From positions 362,176 to 426,175 of the forward strand of contig NZ_JAFHKL010000004.1 of assembly GCF_016937655.1 (NCBI RefSeq): 64,000 nt of DNA, written 5' to 3'. Made by a program: the position numbers and the translations under genes. The DNA is from Chromobacterium alkanivorans (GTDB taxonomy: Bacteria; Pseudomonadota; Gammaproteobacteria; Burkholderiales; Chromobacteriaceae). Shown here piece after piece: positions 1-8,344 of the stretch. The notes beneath the pieces were generated by a model, which was not told where the DNA came from, ran no database searches, and saw only the letters and a list, made by a program, of their open reading frames with translations. Within the stretch, counting starts at the first letter, position 1, and the number at the start of each line of letters is the position of its first letter.

Positions 1-511
1 CTTCCGGCGGCACATGCAGGATGTTCTCCATTTCAAAACGGTACTGCAACATCACCGTCAGCCGGCCGTAGTCGGTGGTGGACGGCTCCGCCACCATGCG
101 TTCGATCACTTCTTTTTGCAACATGAAGTGCATGTCGGTGACTTTCTGGCCGTAAGCGGCCAGATGGAACAGCAAGGGCGTGGAAATATTGTACGGCAGA
201 TTGCCGACGATCTTCAGCTTGCCCTCCGCCACCGAGGCGAAGTCGAAAGCCAGCGCGTCGCCGGCGTGGATGCTCAGGCGCTCGGCCGGAAACTCCTTCT
301 GCAGGCGGCTGATGATGTCGCGGTCTATCTCCACCACGTGCAGATGCTTGAGCGCGGCCAGCAGCGGCTTGGTGATCGCGCCCAGGCCGGGGCCGATCTC
401 GATGACGACGTCGTCCGGCTGCGGATTCACCGCGTGCACGATGTTGGCGATGACGCTGGCGTCCTGCAGGAAATTCTGGCCGAAGCGCTTGCGCGGAATA
501 TGTTTGTTCAT
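1..511 (-). CDS. rsmA: 16S rRNA (adenine1518/1519-N6)-dimethyltransferase, 3' part cut by window edge
   Basis: RsmA/KsgA dimethylates two adjacent adenines in the 3' hairpin of 16S rRNA with S-adenosylmethionine during small-subunit maturation. The visible 170 residues start [15 protein letters not shown], carry the SAM loop GPGLG at about residues 40-44, the acidic EID near 61-63 and the NLPYN catalytic motif near 104-108. The C-terminal third lies before base 1. The ATG at 511 matches the family start; no strong ribosome binding site is visible. It is followed, on the same strand upstream, by a drug-efflux gene about 180 bases away, so it probably has its own promoter. Identification is secure. 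Confidence 0.96.
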   Translation of the reverse strand, partial: MNKHIPRKRFGQNFLQDASVIANIVHAVNPQPDDVVIEIGPGLGAITKPLLAALKHLHVVEIDRDIISRLQKEFPAERLSIHAGDALAFDFASVAEGKLKIVGNLPYNISTPLLFHLAAYGQKVTDMHFMLQKEVIERMVAEPSTTDYGRLTVMLQYRFEMENILHVPPE

Positions 512-688
512 GAAATCTGCTAATCAGTGCAAAGAACGGAGAAGCGCCGGACAGCTTGCCGTCGCGCCTCATTGTCGAAATCAACTCTCAAAATTTGGGC
601 CAATTGTCTGCCGATTGTAGGCTGCCCGACAAGAGCTAAAGCCGGGCCGGCGCCACAAATCTCACAATACATGCCAAACACTTGAAAA

Positions 689-1870
689 TCAGTGAGGATT
701 TTCCCGAATCGCCGCGGCGGGACGGGTCAGCCAGCGGCACAGGCCGGCCAGCAGCAGCACCGTCGCGCCCAGCGCCCATTCGCCCGGCAGCGGCAAGGCG
801 GCCAGGCCCGCCGACACGCCGGCGGCGAACAGCATCTGGCCGCAGCCCAGCAAGGCGGCGGCGCGGCCGGCCGCCTGGGAAAACGGCGCCATCGCCATGC
901 CGCTGGCCGGCCCCAGCGTCCAGGCGAAACCGACGCTCAGCACGCCTATCGGCAACATATAGTGCCAAGCGCCCGGCTGCCCCGACAGCGCCAGCAGCAA
1001 GACGCCGGCCAGCAACATGATGTTGAGGCCGTAACGCAACATCGCCTTCTGGCCGAAGCGGCCGATCAGCTTCAGGCCCAGGAAGCTGGCCGCCATCACC
1101 AGCAGCGCGTTGCCGCCGAACAGCAGGCCGAAGGTGGTGGCGTCCACTCCGCCGCGCTCGATCAGCACCGCCGGCGCCAGCGTCACATAGCTGACGATCA
1201 AGGCCAGCGCCGCGCAGCAGCAAGCGCCGTAGCGGCGCAGCGCCGGCGTCGCCAGCACCTGGCGCATGCCTATCGCCGGGCCGCCGTCGGCATGCGACAT
1301 GTCGGGGCGGGTTTCCGGCATCTTCCACGCCAGCCACGCCGTCGCCAGCACCGCGCTGCCCGCCAGCGCCAGGAAGCAGGACTGCCAGCCCCAGCGCGCG
1401 GTCAGCCAGCCGCCCAGCAAGGGCGCCATCGCCGGCACCACGTTCAGGGCGGCGTTGAGCAGGCTGTAGCGCTGGGCGGCGGCATTGCCGGAAAAGCAAT
1501 CGCGCACCAGGGTGAACGCGCACACCGAGCTGGCGCTGGCGCCCAGGCCCTGCAGCGCGCGCAGCCCCAGGAATCCGCCCAGGCTGTCGCTGCGGCTGGC
1601 CAGGAAGGCCGCCGCCGCGTACAGCAGCAGGCCTCCCAAGGCCACCGGCTTGCGACCGAAGCGGTCCGCCAGCGGGCCGAACAGCAACTGCCCCAGCCCC
1701 AGGCTGAAGATGAACACGCTGAGGCTGATCGCGACATCGGCCTGGAAGTGCCGCTGCATCGCCGGCATCGCCGACAGGTAAAGATCGATGCCCAGAGGAT
1801 TGAACAGGATCAACAGGATGGCCGCCATGGTGGCGGCGCGGGCAAACGGGGAAACGCTGGAATTCGGCAT
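689..1870 (-). CDS. Bcr/CflA-family MFS drug efflux transporter
   Basis: A 393-residue inner-membrane protein with about 12 hydrophobic segments. Residues following the start give LFNPLGIDLYLSAMPAM and the loop 2-3 motif GPLADRFGRKP, both characteristic of the Bcr/CflA branch of the 12-TM DHA1 major facilitator family, which exports bicyclomycin, chloramphenicol, sulfonamides and similar compounds using the proton gradient. The ATG at 1870 is chosen because it places a short cytosolic tail before TM1; an upstream in-frame start at 1993 would add a basic non-family extension. The substrate cannot be inferred from sequence. It stands alone between rsmA and the divergent maf gene. Confidence 0.88.
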   Translation of the reverse strand: MPNSSVSPFARAATMAAILLILFNPLGIDLYLSAMPAMQRHFQADVAISLSVFIFSLGLGQLLFGPLADRFGRKPVALGGLLLYAAAAFLASRSDSLGGFLGLRALQGLGASASSVCAFTLVRDCFSGNAAAQRYSLLNAALNVVPAMAPLLGGWLTARWGWQSCFLALAGSAVLATAWLAWKMPETRPDMSHADGGPAIGMRQVLATPALRRYGACCCAALALIVSYVTLAPAVLIERGGVDATTFGLLFGGNALLVMAASFLGLKLIGRFGQKAMLRYGLNIMLLAGVLLLALSGQPGAWHYMLPIGVLSVGFAWTLGPASGMAMAPFSQAAGRAAALLGCGQMLFAAGVSAGLAALPLPGEWALGATVLLLAGLCRWLTRPAAAIRENPH

Positions 1871-2118
1871 CGGGGTATGACGGCAGGGGATGGAGAAGCA
1901 AGCCGCCATGATACCGGGGAGCGCGCGTCGCCGCAGCAGGACGCCGGAAAAAAACTCGGCCGCGCACCGCCTCCGCGCCTTTAAAAACAGCAAATTGACG
2001 CCATGTAAGCCGGAACGCTCCGGCCAGAAAACGCCCGGAGCCTGATGGATTCGTTGGTTGCGGCATCACGCGTCTGGTAACCTAGACGGCGACCGAAAGA
2101 ACAAATGAGCAGACTATC

Positions 2119-2715
2119 ATGACCGCAAATGACACCCGGATTTACCTGTCTTCCGGCAGCCCGCGCCGCCGCGAAATTCTGGAACAGTTGGGCATGCACC
2201 TGGAACGCATCCACGCCGACATCGACGAATCGGTGCGGCCCGGCGAATCCGCCGTCGCCTACACCGAGCGGCTGGCGCTGTCCAAGGCCGAGGCCGGCTG
2301 GCGGGTGGTGATGTCTTGCGGACTGCCGTCGCGGCCCTTGCTGGCCGCCGACACCACGGTGGCGATGGACGGCGAAATCTTCGGCAAGCCGGAAAACGCC
2401 GACGACGCCCGCCGCATGCTGCGCGCCTTCTCCGGCCGCAGCCATCAGGCCATCACCAGCGTGGCGGTGCGCGAAGGCGAACAGGTCAGCCTCAAGACCT
2501 CGGTGACCGAGGTGTTCTTCCGCCCGCTCAGCGAGCAGGACATCGAACGCTACCTGGACAGCGGCGAGCCTTTCGACAAGGCCGGCGCCTACGGCATCCA
2601 GGGCAAGGCCGGCGTCTTCGTCGAACGCATCCACGGCAGCCACAGCGGCGTGATGGGCCTGCCTATCTTCGAGACCGCGGCGCTGCTGAGCGAATTCGGC
2701 TTCCAGTTTCCATGA
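2119..2715 (+). CDS. maf: Maf/YhdE-type nucleoside triphosphate pyrophosphatase
   Basis: Maf proteins hydrolyse non-canonical or excess nucleoside triphosphates to monophosphates and act as house-cleaning enzymes. The N-terminus has the phosphate-binding SSGSPRR motif at residues 11-17, followed by the FGKP and conserved AADT motifs. The late motif AYGIQGKAGVFVERI is the form found in YhdE (dTTP/UTP pyrophosphatase) rather than YceF (7-methyl-GTP). Length, 198 residues, is normal. Its TGA overlaps an ATG in the rng frame, so the two genes are probably co-translated. The substrate class (dTTP/UTP) is an inference from this motif. Confidence 0.93.
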   Translation: MTANDTRIYLSSGSPRRREILEQLGMHLERIHADIDESVRPGESAVAYTERLALSKAEAGWRVVMSCGLPSRPLLAADTTVAMDGEIFGKPENADDARRMLRAFSGRSHQAITSVAVREGEQVSLKTSVTEVFFRPLSEQDIERYLDSGEPFDKAGAYGIQGKAGVFVERIHGSHSGVMGLPIFETAALLSEFGFQFP

Positions 2716-2732
2716 GCGCGCGGGGGACCACC

Positions 2733-4229
2733 ATGCTGCATCAATCGATACCCCTGCCGCGCGATCTGCCGCGCCCCAAGGAACAAATCCTGGTCAACAT
2801 CACCCCGCAGGAAACCCGGGTGGCGGTGCTGGAAGACGCCGTGGTCCAGGAACTGCACGTGGAGCGCGCCGCCAGCCGCGGCATCGTCGGCAACATCTAC
2901 CTGGGCCAGGTCAAGCGCGTGCTGCCCGGCATGCAGAGCGCCTTCATTGAAATCGGCCTGGAGCGCGCGGCCTTCCTGCACATCGCCGACGTGCTGGAGC
3001 AACGTCAGCACCCGACCGAGCCTCAGCGCATCGAGAAAATGCTGTTCGAAGGCCAGACCGTGCTGGTTCAGGTGATCAAGGACCCGATAGGCACCAAGGG
3101 CGCGCGGCTGTCCACTCAGATCTCGCTGGCCGGCCGCTTCCTGGTGCACCTGCCTCAGGAAGAGCATATCGGCGTATCGCAGAAGATAGACAGCGAAAGC
3201 GAGCGCCACAATCTGAAGTCCAGGCTGGAAAAGCTGTTGCCGGCCAACAGCCCGCGCGGCTACATCATCCGCACCAGCGCCGAAACCGCGCGCGACGACG
3301 AACTGGCCGCCGACATCGACTACCTGTCCAAGCTGTGGTCCGACATCCGCCACAAGTCCCAGCACCTGCCGGCGCAAAGCCTGCTTTACGAAGACCTGCC
3401 GCTGGCGGTGCGCGTGCTGCGCGACATGGTCAGCGACTTCACCGACAAGGTGGTGGTGGACTCCACCGAGAACTACAGCCGCATGGTGGAGTTCGCCGAG
3501 CAATACGTGCAGATCGCCGTCGACAAGATCGAACGCTACAGCGGCGAACGGCCGCTGTTCGAGCTGCACGGCATCGAGGCCGAGATCGACAAGGCGCTGG
3601 CGCGCCGCGTCAACCTCAAGTTCGGCGGCTACCTGATCATCGACCAGACCGAGGCGATGACCACCATAGACGTCAACACCGGCGGCTTCGTCGGCAACCG
3701 CAACTTCGACGAAACCATCTTCAAGACCAATCTGGAAGCCACCCAGACCATCGCCCGGCAACTGCGGCTGCGCAATCTGGGCGGCATCATCATCGTCGAC
3801 TTCATCGACATGGACAACGACGAGCACCAGTCCGCGGTGCTGGCGGAGCTGGCCAAGGCGATGGCGCGCGACCGCACCCGCGTCACCCTCAACGGCTTCA
3901 CCAGCCTGGGCCTGGTGGAAATCACCCGCAAGCGCACCCGCGAAAGCCTGGCCCACGTGCTGTGCGAGCCCTGCCCCACCTGCCAGGGCCGCGGCGAGAT
4001 CAAAACCGCGCAGACCGTGTGCTACGAGATCCAGCGCGAAATCGTGCGCGAGGCGCGCCAGTTCGACGCCAAGGGCTACCGCATCCTGGCCGCGCAATCG
4101 GTGATCGACATGTTCATAGACGAGGAATCGCAAAGCCTGGCGATGCTGATCGACTTCATCGGCAAGCCGATCTCGCTGTCGGTGGAGACCACCTACACCC
4201 AGGAGCAATTCGACGTCGTCCTGTTGTAG
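2733..4229 (+). CDS. rng: Ribonuclease G
   Basis: RNase G is the endoribonuclease that matures the 5' end of 16S rRNA and starts decay of some mRNAs. The 498-residue protein aligns along its whole length with E. coli RNase G (489): an S1 RNA-binding domain opens with GIVGNIYLGQVKRVLPGM, the catalytic aspartates lie in EAMTTIDVNTGGFVG and IIIVDFIDMDND (roughly residues 310-360), and the zinc-link cysteines are in CPTCQGRG. It lacks the long RNase E scaffold tail. The ATG at 2733 has GGGGGA seven bases upstream; an in-frame ATG at 2712 overlapping the maf stop (ATGA) is an alternative giving seven more residues. Confidence 0.96.
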   Translation: MLHQSIPLPRDLPRPKEQILVNITPQETRVAVLEDAVVQELHVERAASRGIVGNIYLGQVKRVLPGMQSAFIEIGLERAAFLHIADVLEQRQHPTEPQRIEKMLFEGQTVLVQVIKDPIGTKGARLSTQISLAGRFLVHLPQEEHIGVSQKIDSESERHNLKSRLEKLLPANSPRGYIIRTSAETARDDELAADIDYLSKLWSDIRHKSQHLPAQSLLYEDLPLAVRVLRDMVSDFTDKVVVDSTENYSRMVEFAEQYVQIAVDKIERYSGERPLFELHGIEAEIDKALARRVNLKFGGYLIIDQTEAMTTIDVNTGGFVGNRNFDETIFKTNLEATQTIARQLRLRNLGGIIIVDFIDMDNDEHQSAVLAELAKAMARDRTRVTLNGFTSLGLVEITRKRTRESLAHVLCEPCPTCQGRGEIKTAQTVCYEIQREIVREARQFDAKGYRILAAQSVIDMFIDEESQSLAMLIDFIGKPISLSVETTYTQEQFDVVLL

Positions 4230-4234
4230 CCGCG

Positions 4235-4945
4235 ATGCCATCCCGCCCGCCGCGTCCGGCGGCCCGGCTGCCGCGCCTGTTGGCGCGCGCGGCGCTGGGC
4301 CTGCTGGCGCCGATTCCGCTCTACCTGCTCGCCGCGCTGGCGTTTGGGCTGCTGCCGGTCAACCTGGACTGGCGGCAGGACGACGCCGGCGTTCCGGTCT
4401 ATCTGGACAGCAACGGCGTGCACGCCGGCCTGCTGCTGCCCCGCCGCGCCCCGGGCATGGACTGGGACGGGACCTTCTCCCCGCGGCATCCGCGGGCCGG
4501 GCCCAATCTGGACAAACTGCCCTATGTGGGCATAGGCTGGGGCAGCCGCAGCTTTTTCCTAGAAACGCGGGACTGGTCCGACCTCACCCCCGGCAAAGCG
4601 CTTTACGCCTTGTCCGGACTGGACGGCGCCGTGTTGCACGTGGAATACCTGCCGATGCCGCGCGAAGGCGCCGCCACCCGGCGCCTGCTGCTCGCGCCGG
4701 AACAATACCGTCGGCTGACCGGCTTCATCCAGGCCGCCGTCGCCCGCGACGCGGCCGGACAGGCCCTGTGGATGCGGGGCTATCATTATCATGATCAGGA
4801 CGCGTTTTACCTGGCCCAAGGCCGCTACAGCCCGTTGACCACCTGCAACCAGTGGGTGCGCGACGCGCTGGCCGCCAGCGGCGTGCGCACCGCCTGGTGG
4901 TCCCCGTTCGACCGCGCACTATTCTGGCAATTGAAAGACCGCTGA
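4235..4945 (+). CDS. DUF2459 / TIGR02117 family membrane-anchored protein
   Basis: A 236-residue protein of the DUF2459 family, whose molecular function is unknown. A basic N-terminus is followed by one hydrophobic segment at about residues 16-37, then an extracytoplasmic domain with the family signatures NGVHAGLLLP, GIGWGSRSFF and TTCNQWVRDAL. The conserved Cys in TTCNQW and histidines in the NGVH and YHYHD segments look like a possible hydrolase or transferase centre, but that is inference. It starts five bases after the rng stop, so it is co-transcribed with maf-rng. Some family members are noted near urease genes; no urease is present here. Confidence 0.85.
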   Translation: MPSRPPRPAARLPRLLARAALGLLAPIPLYLLAALAFGLLPVNLDWRQDDAGVPVYLDSNGVHAGLLLPRRAPGMDWDGTFSPRHPRAGPNLDKLPYVGIGWGSRSFFLETRDWSDLTPGKALYALSGLDGAVLHVEYLPMPREGAATRRLLLAPEQYRRLTGFIQAAVARDAAGQALWMRGYHYHDQDAFYLAQGRYSPLTTCNQWVRDALAASGVRTAWWSPFDRALFWQLKDR

Positions 4946-4980
4946 GGCCGCGCCGCCCCAGCGGATGGGAGTTTCGCACA

Positions 4981-5760
4981 ATGAACGAAGCAAACGGCGA
5001 TCCGCTCTGGTTCGCCATCCGGCAGGAAGCCGAACACGCCGCGCAAGACGAGCCGATGCTGGCCAGTTTCCTGCACATGACCGTACTGCGCCACAACACC
5101 CTGGAAGACGTGCTGGCCTTCCACCTGTCCAGCAAGCTCGCCAGCCCGGTGATGGACGCCCGCGCGCTGATGGAATTGTTCCGCGAGGCGCTGGACGCGG
5201 ATCCGGCCATCAGCGCCGCCGCGCGCGCCGACATCAGCGCCTGCTTCGACCGCGACCCGGCCTGCGACAACTACTCCACCCCGCTGCTCTACTTCAAAGG
5301 CTTCCACGCCATCCAGTGCCAACGCATCACCCACTGGCTGTGGCGTGAGGAACGCAAAACCCTGGCGCTGTTCCTGCAGAACCGCATCTCGGAAGTCACC
5401 GGCGCCGACATCCACCCGGCCGCGCGCATCGGCCAGGGCGTGATGCTGGACCACGGCACCGGCGTGGTGGTGGGCGAAACCGCCGTCATCGGCGACAACG
5501 TCTCGATGCTGCAGGGCGTCACCCTGGGCGGCACCGGCAAGGAACACGGCGACCGCCACCCCAAGATCGCCGACGGCGTGCTGATCGGCGCCAACACCTC
5601 CATTCTCGGCAATATCCAGGTGGGCGCCTGCGCCAAGATAGGCGCCGGCAGCGTGGTGCTGGAGGACGTGCCGGCCCACACCACCGTGGTCGGCGTGCCC
5701 GCCCGCGTGGTGGCCCGCGCCGAAGGCACCCCGGCTCTGGATATGGACCAGCGCGTATGA
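4981..5760 (+). CDS. cysE: Serine O-acetyltransferase
   Basis: CysE transfers acetyl from acetyl-CoA to serine, the committed step of cysteine synthesis. The 259-residue protein has the all-helical N-terminal half (about residues 1-130, with FLHMTVLRHNTLEDVLAFHL) and a left-handed parallel beta-helix of hexapeptide repeats from about 140 to 220, including the catalytic stretch MLDHGTGVVVGETAVIG and GVTLGGTGKEHGDRHPKI. The C-terminal tail (PALDMDQRV) ends without the usual terminal isoleucine used for cysteine feedback, so inhibitor sensitivity may differ. It lies 35 bases after the DUF2459 gene and its TGA overlaps the next ATG. Confidence 0.95.
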   Translation: MNEANGDPLWFAIRQEAEHAAQDEPMLASFLHMTVLRHNTLEDVLAFHLSSKLASPVMDARALMELFREALDADPAISAAARADISACFDRDPACDNYSTPLLYFKGFHAIQCQRITHWLWREERKTLALFLQNRISEVTGADIHPAARIGQGVMLDHGTGVVVGETAVIGDNVSMLQGVTLGGTGKEHGDRHPKIADGVLIGANTSILGNIQVGACAKIGAGSVVLEDVPAHTTVVGVPARVVARAEGTPALDMDQRV

Positions 5761-6560
5761 GCGCTGAGCGGGTCCACCTCGCCGTCGGCGACTCCGCCGC
5801 CGGCATGCTGAGCGCGCTGCGGCGCGACGGCCTGCTCGACGGCGAGGTGCTGCCCTTCATCGAAGACCTGAGCGCCGGCCCGCTGCTGGACGCCGACGCC
5901 ATCGATCAGGGCCTGCGCCTGGCCTGGCACCAGCAGCTGCTGCAGGCCCAGCCCTGGCTGCCGGAATGCGAGGACGACTGGCTGCGCCGGCATCAGGCCG
6001 GCCGCAAGGCTTTGCTGCGGCTGCTGGAGCGGCCGCGGCCGCTCACCGTCTGGCAAGGCCGCAGCGCCGGCGAGCAACTGGCGCTGGCGCTGCTGGCCGA
6101 GCAACTGCCGGCGGACTGCCCCTTGGCCGTGGTCTCGGTCCCCGAGCCCCTTTGGCCGCGGGAAGAGAGCCTGGCGGAATGGAGCGTGGCCATGCTGCCG
6201 CTGGAACGTTTGCCCGCCGCCGGCGAACGGGCTCGTCCGCTGACGGCCGGAGAACGCGAAGCGCTGGCCGCGCAATGGCGCCATTGGCGCGAGCACGGCC
6301 AGGGCCTGCGCCGCCTGCAAGACGATGACGTCGTCGAAGCGCCGCTGGACCGCTACGACGCGCTGCTGCTGGAACTGAGCGGCGAGCAGCCGCGCGCGGT
6401 GTCCCGCCTGGTCGGCGACGCCCTCGTCCACATCCGGGAAGCGCTGCTGTCCTCCGACATCCTGTTCTGGCGCGTCCAGCAGTTGCTGCGCGCGGGCCGG
6501 CTCCGCGCCGAGGCCCCGGCAGGCGACGGCGCGCCCCCGCTCGTCCGCGCCGTCGGCTAA
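5757..6560 (+). CDS. DUF1835 domain-containing protein
   Basis: A 267-residue cytosolic protein. The N-terminus (VHLAVGDSAAGML, then VLPFIEDLSAGPL) is typical of DUF1835, and the C-terminal part from about residue 160 resembles the partner DUF3658 region. No enzymatic activity is established for the family. It starts with an ATGA overlap on the cysE stop, so translation is probably coupled to cysE, although a metabolic link to cysteine synthesis is only a guess. It is the last gene of the maf-rng-DUF2459-cysE run; about 50 bases after it lies a 140-bp inverted-repeat element. Confidence 0.82.
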   Translation: MSAERVHLAVGDSAAGMLSALRRDGLLDGEVLPFIEDLSAGPLLDADAIDQGLRLAWHQQLLQAQPWLPECEDDWLRRHQAGRKALLRLLERPRPLTVWQGRSAGEQLALALLAEQLPADCPLAVVSVPEPLWPREESLAEWSVAMLPLERLPAAGERARPLTAGEREALAAQWRHWREHGQGLRRLQDDDVVEAPLDRYDALLLELSGEQPRAVSRLVGDALVHIREALLSSDILFWRVQQLLRAGRLRAEAPAGDGAPPLVRAVG

Positions 6561-6609
6561 ACGCCTGGGCAAAGCCTCGCGCGCTTGGGCGAGACCAGGC
6601 GGAAACCGC

Positions 6610-6755
6610 TGAGAACCTGTTTACGATCTGCTGCGCGTCGGCGATACGGCGTTGAAACCGAGCTCAAAATGCTCATGTACCACGAGTACATTCCGCTTTT
6701 TCGCTCGTTTTCGCCTTGTCTCGCCTTAGCTCGCGAGATCGTAAACACGTTCTGA
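6610..6755 (+). mobile_element. MITE-like element, copy 1 (140 bp with 3-bp TGA flanks)
   Basis: The core 6613-6752 begins GAACCTGTTTACGATCT and ends with its near-perfect inverse (AGATCGTAAACACGTTC), one mismatch in 17. It is flanked on both sides by TGA, a possible 3-bp target duplication. The interior contains a hairpin with arms ATGTAC and GTACAT around a 5-nt loop. It matches copies at 24.8 kb and 34.8 kb base for base in length, in the same orientation. It holds no transposase, so any mobility would need an enzyme supplied from elsewhere. Confidence 0.85.
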
Positions 6756-6758
6756 GAA

Positions 6759-6847
6759 AGCGGAAAGTACAAGTGGAGCATGAGCATTTCGGCGCGGCCC
6801 CCACCGTGCCGCGTCTCACGACGCGCAGCGGCTCGTAAACAGCTTCC
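6759..6847 (-). repeat. Decayed partial copy of the MITE-like repeat, inverted relative to copy 1
   Basis: Immediately after copy 1 the sequence reads AGCGGAAAGTAC, then GAGCATGAGCATTT, ACGACGCGCAGCGG and CGTAAACAGCTTCC. These blocks align in order with the second half of the element read on the opposite strand (AGCGGAATGTAC, ACATGAGCATTT, CGACGCGCAGCAG, CGTAAACAGGTTCT). It has no left terminus, so it looks like a degenerate half copy lying tail-to-tail with copy 1. The remaining bases up to 6994 show no other feature. Confidence 0.65.
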
Positions 6848-6994
6848 AAGGCGGCGTTGCCGCGACGCTACACCCATCCCTCGAGACGGCGACCCATGCT
6901 TGGTGATGCCGGGAGGCGCGGGTAGAATCCCAGCCCTCGGCGCCTGCCCCGCCATTGAATGGCAGCGTCCTGCAATCCTCAGGAACCCCACCCC

Positions 6995-7837
6995 ATGAAT
7001 GTCAGAGTTGTCGACTACCACGCGCCGGACGCGGCGGAACAATTCACCCGCTCGCTGCACGAAACCGGCTTCGGCGTGCTGGTCAACCATCCGATCCCGC
7101 AAAGCCTGGTGGAAAAGATCTACGCCGACTGGCTGGCCTTCTTCAACAGCCAGGCCAAATACGACTACGCTTTCTCGATGGAACGCCAGGACGGCTGGTT
7201 CTCCCCGGAGGTATCGGAAACCGCCAAGGGCGCAAGCCTGAAAGACATCAAGGAATACTTCCACATCTACCCGTGGGGCCGCGTGCCGCCGGAACTCAAG
7301 GCAGACGCCGACCGCTACTACGCCGTCGCCAACCAGCTGGCGCAGGAACTGCTGTCCTGGGTGCAGCAATACACCCCCGCCCATATCGCCGCCAGCTATA
7401 CCGAACCGCTGTCCCACATGATCGCCGACAGCCAGAAAACCCTGCTGCGCGTGCTGCGCTACCCGCCGCTGACCGGCCGGGAACCGGCCGGCTCGCTGCG
7501 CGCCGCCGCCCACGGCGACATCAATCTGCTGACCATCCTGCCCGCCGCCAACGAACCCGGCCTGCAAGTGCAGGACAAGCAGGGCGAGTGGCTGGACGTG
7601 CCCTGTGATTTCGGCACCCTGGTGGTCAATATCGGCGACATGCTGCAAGAGGCCTCCGGCGGTTACTACCCGTCCACCCAGCACCGCGTGGTCAACCCCA
7701 GCGGCGAAGGCGCGACCAAGAGCCGCATCTCGCTGCCGCTGTTCCTGCATCCGCGCCCGGAGGTGGTGCTGTCCGAGCGCTACACCGCGGACGGCTATTT
7801 GAACGAGCGCCTGCGCGAATTGGGCGTCAAACAGTAA
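6995..7837 (+). CDS. Isopenicillin-N-synthase-like 2-oxoglutarate/Fe(II) oxygenase
   Basis: A 280-residue cytosolic member of the non-heme iron dioxygenase superfamily. The N-terminal DIOX_N-like part spans about residues 1-95; the double-stranded beta-helix carries the iron ligands in AHGDINLLTIL (His-x-Asp) and STQHRVV (distal His), followed by KSRISLPLFLHPR, whose Arg would bind 2-oxoglutarate. The ATG at 6995 has AGGA about ten bases upstream; the in-frame upstream ATG at 6959 lacks one. The substrate is unknown. It is a single gene, followed by a GC-rich hairpin. Confidence 0.87.
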   Translation: MNVRVVDYHAPDAAEQFTRSLHETGFGVLVNHPIPQSLVEKIYADWLAFFNSQAKYDYAFSMERQDGWFSPEVSETAKGASLKDIKEYFHIYPWGRVPPELKADADRYYAVANQLAQELLSWVQQYTPAHIAASYTEPLSHMIADSQKTLLRVLRYPPLTGREPAGSLRAAAHGDINLLTILPAANEPGLQVQDKQGEWLDVPCDFGTLVVNIGDMLQEASGGYYPSTQHRVVNPSGEGATKSRISLPLFLHPRPEVVLSERYTADGYLNERLRELGVKQ

Positions 7838-7845
7838 GCCTCCCC

Positions 7846-7875
7846 GCCGGCGGCGGCCTACGCGCCGCCGCCGGC
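7846..7875 (+). terminator. GC-rich hairpin after the oxygenase gene
   Basis: Perfect 12-bp stem, GCCGGCGGCGGC pairing with GCCGCCGCCGGC around a 6-nt loop, nine bases after the oxygenase stop. The following bases are only mildly T-rich, so it may stop transcription or simply protect the 3' end. Confidence 0.5.
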
Positions 7876-7950
7876 CAGTCCTTAATCAACACCAACCCCC
7901 CATTAGCTTCACGCTATCGACCTGAACGCAAGAATCAACTGGCGCACACA

Positions 7951-7969
7951 AATGAGAATGACTATCATT
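7951..7969 (+). promoter_or_regulatory. Fur-box-like operator
   Basis: The core TGAGAATGACTATCA (7953-7967) matches the 7-1-7 Fur consensus TGATAATnATTATCA at 12 of 14 informative positions. It lies 29 bases before the DUF2061 start, where a repressor would cover the promoter. This suggests iron-responsive control of that gene. Confidence 0.6.
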
Positions 7970-7997
7970 CAATAAATTCTCACCGTGGAGCCCAACC

Positions 7998-8228
7998 ATG
8001 CTCAAGACCATCACCTTCTCCATCTGCCATTTCACCGTCGCCTTCAGCGTGGCTTATCTGCTGACCGGCAACATCGGCGTCTCCAGCCTGCTGGCCCTGG
8101 TGGAGCCGCTGGTCAACACCGTGGCCTATTACTTCCACGAAAAAGTGTGGGACCGCATCCGCGGCCGCAAGGCCCAGACCGCCGAAACCGGCGCCGCCGG
8201 ACACAACGCCCTGTTCCACCAACACTGA
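7998..8228 (+). CDS. DUF2061 small membrane protein
   Basis: A 76-residue protein with two hydrophobic segments (about residues 5-24 and 28-46) ending in a short charged and His-containing tail. The pattern TITFSICHFTVAFSVAYLLTG then EPLVNTVAYYFHEKVW is the DUF2061 signature; the family is of unknown function. It has GGAG upstream of the ATG. A Fur-box-like site lies just upstream, so the gene may respond to iron. It is separated from the following regulator by about 115 bases and is not obviously in an operon. Confidence 0.85.
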   Translation: MLKTITFSICHFTVAFSVAYLLTGNIGVSSLLALVEPLVNTVAYYFHEKVWDRIRGRKAQTAETGAAGHNALFHQH

Positions 8229-8298
8229 CGCCGTCGACGCCGCGCCCGCAGCCGGGCTCGGCCTTTGCTCCGCCTGCAGGCTTATCGCCATGCCAATG

Positions 8299-8331
8299 AA
8301 TTTCTGTGTTGACAGAAATTTCGGAAACAAA
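8299..8331 (+). promoter_or_regulatory. Operator 1 of the GbsR-type regulator, overlapping its promoter
   Basis: Perfect inverted repeat with 9-bp arms AATTTCTGT and ACAGAAATT around GTTG (8299-8320), followed by TTCGGAAACAAA. The 33-bp block recurs with three differences at 8942-8974. TTGACA (8309-8314) sits inside the palindrome and is a perfect -35 element. Confidence 0.75.
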
Positions 8332-8337
8332 TATTGT
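8309..8337 (+). promoter_or_regulatory. Sigma-70 promoter of the GbsR-type regulator
   Basis: TTGACA at 8309-8314, a 17-bp spacer, and TATTGT at 8332-8337. The predicted start of transcription falls at about 8344-8345, essentially on the ATG of the regulator gene. Confidence 0.65.
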
Positions 8338-8344
8338 TAACGCC

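Noticed and set aside
2589..4241. Minus-strand open frame of 550 codons opposite rng
   Set aside because: RNase G motifs on the plus strand are complete; the antisense frame shows no domain.
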